Positions 31,291 to 37,049 of a stretch of 37,049 nt of DNA are shown piece by piece. Under the pieces are notes generated by a model, which saw only the letters and a list, made by a program, of their open reading frames with translations, was not told where the DNA came from and made no database searches. Each line of letters begins with the position of its first letter. Position 1 is the first letter of the stretch. The position numbers and the translations under genes were made by a program. The stretch covers positions 1-37,049 of the forward strand of contig CAZESH010000007.1 in the NCBI GenBank assembly GCA_964514665.1, written 5' to 3'. This DNA is from CAZESH01 sp964514665 (lineage in GTDB: Bacteria; Bacillota; Bacilli; Paenibacillales; KCTC-25726).

Positions 31291-33132
31291 TTAGCGGATG
31301 CTTATTTTATATTCGCGCAGCCAGGTGTCGATAAGCGCCAAATAAGCGAACAACTGGGGAGTGGCCATCAGCTGGCTGAACCAGTGGAAATTCGTTTCGT
31401 AGCGTTTTTCCGCCAAATCGCGAATCAACGGTTGATTGATCAGCGGCTTCAGCGGCGAGGATGAGTCGCCCAGGATTTCCAGCAGCCAACCGCGAGTGGC
31501 TTTCAAATAACTGGGATTATGCGTTTTTGGATACGGACTTTTCTTGCGGGTGATGATTTCTTCGGGCAGGAGCCCCCTTAACGCTTTGCGCAGAATGCCC
31601 TTTTCGCGATCACCCGCGGTTTTGATTTCCCAGGGGATATTAAACACATAATCAATCAGGCGGTGATCGCAGAACGGAACGCGCACCTCAAGGCCGACCG
31701 CCATGCTCATCCGGTCCTTGCGGTCCAGCAGAGTCGGCATGAAACGCGTGATATTCAAATAGGAAATTTCCCGCATTCTGGCTTCCTCCGGGCTTTCTCC
31801 CTGCAGGCGGGGAACCTCTGCAAGAGCCTCCTCATAACGTTTGGCCACATATTTCTCCGGGTCTATCCATTCGCTCATTTCCTTAGAGAGCAGCTGGGCA
31901 CGTTCAGGGACCTTCAACGACCAGGGAAACGTATCGGCTTCGAGCGATTCCTTGCGGTGAAACCATGGATAGCCGCCGAACACCTCATCCGCAGCCTCTC
32001 CGGAAATGGCTACCGTGGCTCCCTTTTTAATCTCTCTGCAGAACAGCAAAAGCGATGCGTCCACATCCACCATGCCGGGTATATCCCGGGCCCGCATCGT
32101 CCATTTCAGTGCATCCACCAAATCCGGGGTGTCAAACTGCACATAATGATGGTTGGAATCGAGAAAATCGCTCATTTTTTTGATCCATGGGGCGTCGGAG
32201 TTAGGCTGGAACACGCTGCTTTGGAAATGCTTGTCGTTATCCACGTAATCCACCGAATAAGTTTCTAACGCACCTTTTCCCGTTTCTCTGTAATAGTTTG
32301 CGGCAAAGGCCGACAGCGCGCTCGAATCGAGCCCTCCGGAAAGCAGGGTGCAGACCGGAACGTCGGAAATCAGCTGACGTTCCACCGTATCCTTCAGCAG
32401 CAGGTAAACCTGCCGGGCGGTTTCCTCCACATCGTGTTCATGCCGTCTGCTCTGCAAACGCCAATAGGTTTTGATGTTGATGCCGTCAGGGCTGACGGTC
32501 ATGAAACAGCCCGGCTTTAATTCCTCCATTCCCTGGAAAATGCCGTGCCCCGGCGTTCTTGCCGGTCCGACGACGAATAATTCGGCGAGTCCGTCGGCAC
32601 TGACAACGGCCTCGAAAGAAGGATGGGCCAGAATAGCTTTGGGCTCGGAAGCGAACAAAAAGGTACCGGCCTTGGCGGAAAAAAACAGCGGCTTGACGCC
32701 AACTCTGTCGCGGGCCAGAAACAGCGTTTGCTTGCTTCCGTCCCAAATCGCGAAAGCAAAAATACCGTTCAGTTTATCGACGCAGGCGTTTCCCCACTCG
32801 ATATAGGAGACAAGCAGCACTTCCGTATCGCAGTGGGTTTGAAAACGGTGCCCGCGCTCCTGCAGCTCCTTGCGGAGCTCCGGCGCATTGTAGATTTCAC
32901 CGTTATAGACGATGACCACATCATGGCTTGCCATTTTTCTGATCATCGGCTGAGCCCCGTTCTCAGGATCAATTACGCACAGTCTGCGATGTCCGAGGGC
33001 GCAGTTCTTGGTTATCCATGTGCCCCTGGCATCGGGGCCTCGCGGGACCAAGGTTTCCACCATATCGTCAATCACCTGAGGATAGGAGGTCAAATTTTTA
33101 TTCCAGTCGATCCACCCGGTAATCCCACACAT
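31291..33132 (-). CDS. asnB: glutamine-hydrolysing asparagine synthase
   Basis: The start is ATG at 33132, giving 613 aa beginning MCGITGWIDW, so that Cys2 becomes the N-terminal nucleophile of the class II glutaminase domain; a frame four codons longer places ATG directly against the AGAGAGG ribosome binding site and would bury the cysteine. The synthetase domain has the PP-loop LLSGGLDSSALSAF (about 256-269), the SGEAADEVFGGYPWF block and KDRMSMAVGLEVRVPFCDHRLIDY. It converts aspartate to asparagine with ATP and glutamine. The layout matches AsnB/AsnO proteins of Bacillales; AsnO acts in sporulation but I cannot tell which this is. It converges on elements C and D. Confidence 0.95.
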   Translation of the reverse strand: MCGITGWIDWNKNLTSYPQVIDDMVETLVPRGPDARGTWITKNCALGHRRLCVIDPENGAQPMIRKMASHDVVIVYNGEIYNAPELRKELQERGHRFQTHCDTEVLLVSYIEWGNACVDKLNGIFAFAIWDGSKQTLFLARDRVGVKPLFFSAKAGTFLFASEPKAILAHPSFEAVVSADGLAELFVVGPARTPGHGIFQGMEELKPGCFMTVSPDGINIKTYWRLQSRRHEHDVEETARQVYLLLKDTVERQLISDVPVCTLLSGGLDSSALSAFAANYYRETGKGALETYSVDYVDNDKHFQSSVFQPNSDAPWIKKMSDFLDSNHHYVQFDTPDLVDALKWTMRARDIPGMVDVDASLLLFCREIKKGATVAISGEAADEVFGGYPWFHRKESLEADTFPWSLKVPERAQLLSKEMSEWIDPEKYVAKRYEEALAEVPRLQGESPEEARMREISYLNITRFMPTLLDRKDRMSMAVGLEVRVPFCDHRLIDYVFNIPWEIKTAGDREKGILRKALRGLLPEEIITRKKSPYPKTHNPSYLKATRGWLLEILGDSSSPLKPLINQPLIRDLAEKRYETNFHWFSQLMATPQLFAYLALIDTWLREYKISIR

Positions 33133-33231
33133 GCTCTCGATCATCCTCTCTGAAGTTCATTGGTCGGCAGGCTGGGAGCAAAATGCCGCGTTCACGCAAT
33201 GTTTAATAGGTATGCCGGAGAATTGGATAAA

Positions 33232-33645
33232 ATGTCTGTCCTTGTGGAGAAGCTAAAGATATTGTCGAGAAAAGAGACCTTAAAGGGGAGAATACGGACA
33301 AAGATGATGCATCGGGTGCGCGAAGCAAAATGGAGAAGGAATTTCGAACAGGATGGAAAAACTTACTCGGAGATTGAAGTGCGCATGCAAGGCCGCGAGG
33401 AGCCTTTGCTGGCCACATTGGAGCATGCCCAAAACGGCAGCCAATTGAAAAGCCTCGTGCGGGTGGAGGCCGATCCACTGCTGGATTGGTACAACAATGA
33501 CTTGCATCAGGCTTATACGGATATTTCCGCACAGCTCTTTGACGGAGCCGATCTTGAGACGAACTGGATGGAAAAGGAGGCATTCGTCAATGAACTGCTG
33601 GAATTGGAGCCGGCAAGCAGCCGCTTCCATCGTCCGGGGCCTTAA
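33232..33645 (+). CDS. hypothetical protein, 137 aa
   Basis: The ATG at 33232 has GGAG 11 nt upstream; an in-frame ATG at 33199 would add 11 residues, and a longer frame to 33160 begins in the asnB promoter region. The product is charged and has no signal or membrane segment: MSVLVEKLKILSRKETLKGR, then a RMQGREEPLLATLEHAQNG segment, LVRVEADPLLDWYNNDLHQAY and a C-terminal acidic helix. I do not recognise the family. It is divergent from asnB and convergent with the PAP2 gene, with only 12 nt between the stops. Confidence 0.6.
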   Translation: MSVLVEKLKILSRKETLKGRIRTKMMHRVREAKWRRNFEQDGKTYSEIEVRMQGREEPLLATLEHAQNGSQLKSLVRVEADPLLDWYNNDLHQAYTDISAQLFDGADLETNWMEKEAFVNELLELEPASSRFHRPGP

Positions 33646-33657
33646 AACCAAAATCGC

Positions 33658-34362
33658 TTATGCAGCCGGATTATGGTGGGATTTGCTGCTGCGGTGCTCC
33701 ATAATCCGATTCAGCAGAATACAGAGGATCAGCCAACTGCCGCCGGACGCATAACCGCCCAAAATATCCGTTGGTTCATGCACGCCCAAATAGACGCGGC
33801 TGATGCCGGTGGAAAGAATAATAAAGGTAAAGGGAGCGATAATCAGAGCTTTCTTGATTGGGGATTTATGTAAATTTTTCAGCAGCAGAAAACAGATGAA
33901 GCCGTAAAAGGCGATAGCGATCATCGCGTTCCCGCTGGGGAAGCTGTATCCGTCTGCGCTGACCAGATGCTCCACAGCCGGACGGGCCTGCTTGAATATG
34001 GATTTGAGCAGGGAATTGATCAGCCAGGCGCCAAGCAAACTGAGAAAGAGGGTGAGGGCGCTGGTATTTTTTTTGCGAGACAGCAGCAGCAGGCAGCCGA
34101 TTATGCATAAAGCGGCCAGAATGAATGTGGAACCAAACAGGGAGATTCCTTTCATAACCGCGGTCCACAGTTCGTTTTGCAAGCTGCGCAGCCACGTTCC
34201 GGCAGCGGAATCAAAGGCCGTAAACAACGCCGAATGCAGATTCACGGCGATGGCCTCGAAGCAAACCGCCAATACGGCAGCGGCTACCAGAAGCGGTACG
34301 GTTCCTTCCGGCAAGGACAGGGAAATCCGGGAAAGATCCTCTTTAATTTGCTTTTGATACAT
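33658..34362 (-). CDS. PAP2-family membrane phosphatase
   Basis: The 234-aa product has about six hydrophobic segments and the three PAP2 motifs: KSIFKQARP (KxxxxxxRP), YSFPSGNAM (PSGH position) and SRVYLGVHEPTDILGG (SRxxxxxHxxxD). In the second motif the usual histidine is Asn (PSGN). I recall PSGN in some Firmicute family members; it may alter or remove one of the catalytic contacts. Family roles include dephosphorylation of undecaprenyl or phosphatidylglycerol phosphates at the membrane. The start is ATG at 34362 with GGGAGTG upstream. uppP at 10286 supplies an unrelated enzyme with an overlapping function. Confidence 0.87.
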   Translation of the reverse strand: MYQKQIKEDLSRISLSLPEGTVPLLVAAAVLAVCFEAIAVNLHSALFTAFDSAAGTWLRSLQNELWTAVMKGISLFGSTFILAALCIIGCLLLLSRKKNTSALTLFLSLLGAWLINSLLKSIFKQARPAVEHLVSADGYSFPSGNAMIAIAFYGFICFLLLKNLHKSPIKKALIIAPFTFIILSTGISRVYLGVHEPTDILGGYASGGSWLILCILLNRIMEHRSSKSHHNPAA

Positions 34363-34673
34363 ATGAAAGCACTCCCAAGTATGTCATTGTTCCGCTTTGC
34401 GGCGGATCAAATTCCATTGTAAAGCCACAGGCTAAGCTTCGTCAATGAGGAAGCGAAAACGACTATGTTGAAGTTCACAGCATTCCATCAGCTTGATCCG
34501 GCCGCCAATCCCCAGTGGAAGCGGCTTTTTCGCATTGATGTTTAAAAACGGTCAAGCCGGCAAAAATGTGCATTTGAAATTTTCATCGGGGATTAAAAAA
34601 GTTTGATTGCAGGAAAAAATGACTTCGCTTATGTTGGAAGCACGATCCCGGATGGAAACGGAGGAAAAAATGC
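34363..34673. other. intergenic gap between PAP2 and broken transporter locus
   Basis: This 311-bp divergent gap has no credible gene. GCTTCG (near 34436) and GAAGC (near 34451) could form a small hairpin, as could GCCGC (34501-34505) with GCGGC (34521-34525) followed by five T. The latter might be a weak terminator. A GGAGG ribosome binding site for the downstream frame lies at about 34660-34664. I see no convincing promoter. Confidence 0.4.
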
Positions 34674-34872
34674 ATGGGGGAAAAAGCAGCTAATGGTCAA
34701 TCAGCCGTGGAAACTCGATACACTCCTGGAATGACGGACAAACGCAGGGAACGGCAACCGATGCTGAAGAGCTTGAGAAAAGACAAGTATTTGTATATCC
34801 TTGCGCTTCCGGGAATCGTCTATTTTCTCATCTTCAAATTTTTGCCGATGTGGGGCATTGTCATTTCTCTTC
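34674..34872 (+). pseudogene. N-terminal remnant of LplB-type ABC permease
   Basis: From ATG at 34674 (GGAGGAAAA upstream) the frame encodes a polar head and then KSLRKDKYLYILALPGIVYF and FKFLPMWGIVISL, the first transmembrane region of LplB-type sugar ABC permeases. At about 34865-34876 this homology stops, and the same frame continues out of register through the lplC coding sequence to a stop at 35348. Most of a permease of about 300 aa is missing, so a deletion has joined the start of lplB to the start of lplC with a change of frame. The exact junction is uncertain by about 15 nt. Confidence 0.8.
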
Positions 34873-35712
34873 CATTGGGCCAATATCTTCGTATTGATTG
34901 TGATCGCACTTGTCACGATATTCCCGCTTTATTACGTTGTGGCCGTTTCCTTCACGGATCCGACGGAATATTTGCAAAAGAACCTGATCCTTTTTCCGCA
35001 GCATTGGTCGCTGGCGTCCTATCGATATTTGCTTTCTACCGAGGCTTTTCCCAAGGCCATTGGTGTAAGCGCTTTTCTCTCCGTTGTCGGGACGATTTGC
35101 AGTCTTGCGGTTTCCTCTTCTTTGGCTTATGCCTTGTCGCGCAAAAAAATGCGCGGCAGGAAAATACTTTTGATTTTTATCCTGTTTACGATTTTGTTCA
35201 GCCCCGGAATTATTCCCAATTATTTGCTGGTGCGCGATCTCGGCTTGATCAACAGCGTCTGGTCGGTGATTCTGGTTTCGCTTTCGAGCGGCTGGTATGT
35301 GATTTTGCTGAAGGGTTTTTTCGACAGCATACCGGAAAGTCTGGATGAGGCTGCGCAAATTGACGGATGCAATGAAATTTCGGCATGGCTGCGCATCATC
35401 TTGCCGCTTTCCCTGCCGGCGTTAGCCGCCTTCGGGCTGTTCTTTGCCGTCTCGTTTTGGAATCAGTATTTCAATGCCTTGCTTTACTTGAACGATTCGG
35501 CCAAATGGCCGATCCAGGTGCTACTGCAGAACATGCTGATCGATGCGTCGAGCAGCAGTCTCGGCGATGTTGATCCGCTGATTCAGCCTCCTCCGGGCGA
35601 GACGCTGAAAATGGCCGCGGTGGTAATTGCGATCGTGCCGATTTTAATGGTGTATCCTTTTTTGCAGAAGCATTTTGCCAAAGGGGCGATGGTCGGCTCG
35701 ATCAAGGGATAG
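34866..35712 (+). pseudogene. LplC-type ABC permease lacking its own start
   Basis: In the frame ending at 35712 the sequence from FHWANIFVLIVIALVTIFPL onward is a near-complete LplC-type (MalG-like) permease with six hydrophobic segments and the EAA loop (ESLDEAAQIDGCNEISAWLRIILPLSLP). The C-terminus reads HFAKGAMVGSIKG, the normal LplC ending. The native start codon and ribosome binding site are missing because of the deletion fusing lplB and lplC. An ATG at 34801 lies in frame but its first 20 or so residues are antisense-frame lplB sequence. Unless a frameshift or internal start is used it should not be made. Confidence 0.8.
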
Positions 35713-35797
35713 CAAAAACATTTTATCTTCTAAAAATGCTTCAGACTGTAGACAGAGCCTGTTTTATATCGGGTTTATATTCTTAAAGTTCGAAAGA

Positions 35798-35824
35798 TGG
35801 AACAGAAATCCCTCTCCGAAATTT
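35798..35824 (+). repeat. fragment E of the dispersed element (right arm only)
   Basis: GGAACAGAAATCCCTCTCC followed by GAAATTT matches the right arm and flank of copy B (GAAACAGAAATCCCCCACC, GAAATTT) at 23 of 26 positions. No complementary left arm is present upstream, so this looks like a decayed remnant. It lies 86 nt after the lplC stop, in the same after-stop position as the other copies. Confidence 0.5.
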
Positions 35825-35931
35825 GAAAAATACTATAACCACTTTCACTCACTGGCTTTGTCTTCAATCTGAAACATTTTTTCTATTAAAATGTTTTTAA
35901 TATATTAAAAAAATGAAAGGCAGGTCTTGAG

Positions 35932-36372
35932 ATGAAAAAAGCAAAGCGATCCTATATGCTCCTGCTTGCGGTCGCACTTGTGCTGACCGCGGCGCTATCG
36001 GCTTGTTCCGGCACCAAGCAGAAAGCCTCCGCAGGAGGCGGTTCGACGGCGGCGAGTGCTGCTGCAGAAAAGTCAGGAGGTTCTGACGGAAGCAAGGGGA
36101 AACCGACGGAGATCAGCATCATGAATCATTTTTTTAGTCCGACACCGCCTTTGGACAATAATCCGGTTAAAAAGGAAATTGAAATGCTGACCAATACAAA
36201 GCTGAACATTCAGTGGATATCACCGAACAATTACAGGGACAAATTCAATGTGACCTTGGCATCCGGTGAATTGCCCGATTTGATGCTGGTCGGCGACCCG
36301 TTTGATCCGGTCTTCAGATCGGCGGCGGAGAAGGGCGCTTTTTGGGATGTCGGGCCTTATATCAAGGATTAG
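35932..36372 (+). pseudogene. truncated LplA-type extracellular solute-binding lipoprotein
   Basis: The 146-aa frame starts with a lipoprotein signal: MKKAKRSYMLLLAVALVLTA followed by the lipobox LSAC near residue 25. A Gly/Ser/Ala linker follows, and then the N-terminal lobe of an LplA-type binding protein (PTEISIMNHFF, NPVKKEIEMLTNTKLNIQW, LASGELPDLMLVGDPFDPV, GAFWDVGPYIKD). Family members are about 500-560 aa, so some 70% is gone. The frame ends at a TAG right after YIKD; no downstream sequence in any frame continues the homology. Together with the lplBC fusion this marks a transporter locus in advanced decay. Confidence 0.85.
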
Positions 36373-36413
36373 TACCGCAGAAGCGGGGATTCCATGGTTC
36401 CGTAGAGAAAACA

Positions 36414-36677
36414 TCACACGGACTGGTTTTGCAGACTCGGGACGTTATCCATATCGATCACCGGCTCATCGATCAGATCGTTGTCGATAATGCGCGGAAA
36501 GTTGTTTGCCGTATTGTTGAATCCGACAAAAAAGCCGTTCCCGTAATTGGATTTTGAGTGCGCGGACCATCCGCCAAGGTTGGACTCCCCGATATTCACC
36601 GAACCGAGCCGATACAAGTTATTTATATTGATGCCTGCGAAATTAACCGTAACCGTCACAAGAACACTCCCAATCAT
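36414..36677 (-). CDS. hypothetical small Asn/Gly-rich protein
   Basis: The 87-aa frame from ATG at 36677 encodes MIGSVLVTVTVNFAGIN, NIGESNLGGWSAHSKSNYGNG and a C-terminal NDLIDEPVIDMDNVPS. Asn, Gly and Ser abundance and a DNDxID-type tail recall small spore-surface proteins, but I cannot name a family. A weak GGTTAAC precedes the ATG. A candidate promoter TTGCAT-16-TAGAAT lies upstream on the minus strand. It directly abuts the deletion end of lplA, so it may belong to the sequence that replaced the lost part. Confidence is limited by the poor ribosome binding site. Confidence 0.5.
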   Translation of the reverse strand: MIGSVLVTVTVNFAGININNLYRLGSVNIGESNLGGWSAHSKSNYGNGFFVGFNNTANNFPRIIDNDLIDEPVIDMDNVPSLQNQSV

Positions 36678-36841
36678 GATTTGTTAACCGGTATTCAAGG
36701 TATTGATTTATTCTATGATGCCGATGAGTCAATGCAACCCCGTTGCGATTTTTAATTCGCATGAAAAGCTCTAAAATCTCCTTGACCAGATACTATATAT
36801 TGATGTATCTTGGAATAACAATAACTGCATATAGTATATTC

Positions 36842-37005
36842 AGGTGCTTTGAATGAAGATTCGAAGCTTAAAAGGGAAGCCGGTGCAATTCCGGCACGGT
36901 CCCGCCACTGTAACAGCGGAGTCGAAGCTCGGGCATGCCACTGGTCTTTCATTGACTGGGAAGGGGAGCTTACGGCCAGGATGCTGAAGTCAGGAGACCT
37001 GCCTG
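36842..37005 (+). ncRNA. cobalamin (B12) riboswitch
   Basis: The sequence contains the diagnostic cobalamin aptamer blocks in order: AGGTGCTTT at the 5' stem, AAAAGGGAAGCCGGTG, the B12-box-type region TCCGGCACGGTCCCGCCACTGTAA, (split here: CACGGTCCCGCCACTGTAA) and GGAGTC, then GCCACTGG, a variable arm and GTCAGGAGACCTGCCTG at the 3' end. It probably controls a gene beyond position 37049, for which a GAGGATAGGGGGGTG stretch may provide the ribosome binding site or its mask. Typical targets are B12 uptake or synthesis genes or B12-independent enzymes. Confidence 0.95.
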
Positions 37006-37049
37006 TTTGCTGTACGCCATTAACCTACGAGGATAGGGGGGTGTTGGGA

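Noticed and set aside
1..37049. tRNA or rRNA genes
   Set aside because: No cloverleaf-like GGTTCGANTCC blocks or rRNA segments were recognised on either strand by eye.

Overview
The window reads as chromosome of a spore-forming, low-to-mid G+C Firmicute, most likely a member of the Paenibacillaceae. The evidence is a sufCDSUB operon in Bacillales order, spore-coat cotJABC genes, a GerPA/GerPF-type spore germination protein, a large expansion of YheC/YheD spore-coat ATP-grasp proteins next to yheB and yheA, strong AGGAGG-type ribosome binding sites with frequent TTG/GTG starts, and an LplABC-type sugar ABC transporter of the kind abundant in Paenibacillus. The genus assignment is an inference.

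Layout. 1-992 is a methylthioribose kinase gene (mtnK, minus strand, 3' end outside the window). 1160-1615 is a Dps-type ferritin-like protein. 1848-7097 is the complete SUF iron-sulfur assembly operon, preceded by a promoter and a Fur-box-like palindrome. 7154-7469 holds decayed IS1182-like transposase sequence and a hairpin made of what look like two IS ends. 7467-12361 carries a small membrane protein, an NlpC/P60 lipoprotein and undecaprenyl-diphosphatase (uppP) between two HD-GYP cyclic-di-GMP phosphodiesterase genes. 12544-16161 carries a YfkAB-type radical SAM protein, a CNNM/CBS/CorC membrane protein and an AI-2E-type transporter. 16492-17580 is cotJABC. 17607-18102 is a cyclic-di-GMP-I riboswitch with terminator controlling a 91-aa protein of unknown function. 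18363-19988 carries a VIT/CCC1-type Fe/Mn transporter and a HAD phosphatase.

19985-26557 is a tight minus-strand operon of five YheC/YheD ATP-grasp paralogs with one embedded GNAT acetyltransferase. It diverges from yheB-yheA and is followed by a small membrane protein and a GerP-type protein (26719-28953). 28970-29128 is an RNA-like structured stretch ending in a terminator. 29356-30690 is a YtoI-like HTH-CBS-DRTGG regulator; 31291-33132 is asparagine synthase; 33232-34362 has a hypothetical protein and a PAP2 phosphatase. 34674-36372 is a wrecked lpl-type sugar ABC transporter locus. A cobalamin riboswitch lies at the right edge.

The most notable unexplained signal is a family of dispersed palindromic elements in gaps after stop codons: A at 16184-16327, B at 18141-18278, C at 30709-30913, a divergent member D at 31052-31254, and a fragment E near 35798. 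A, B and C share an inner core (ATGGTTCT[A/T]GGTCT) and a GGAAAG/CTTTCC collar. Their long outer arms differ in sequence between copies yet remain self-complementary within each copy. That is the pattern expected of a selected hairpin (RNA or cruciform) or of a hairpin-based mobile element. A and B each lack the opposite half of the inner palindrome that is complete in C. I do not recognise this family.

Two functional themes recur. One is cyclic-di-GMP: two HD-GYP enzymes and a c-di-GMP riboswitch within about 9 kb. The other is spore coat and germination: CotJ, five YheC/D proteins, YheB/A and GerP.
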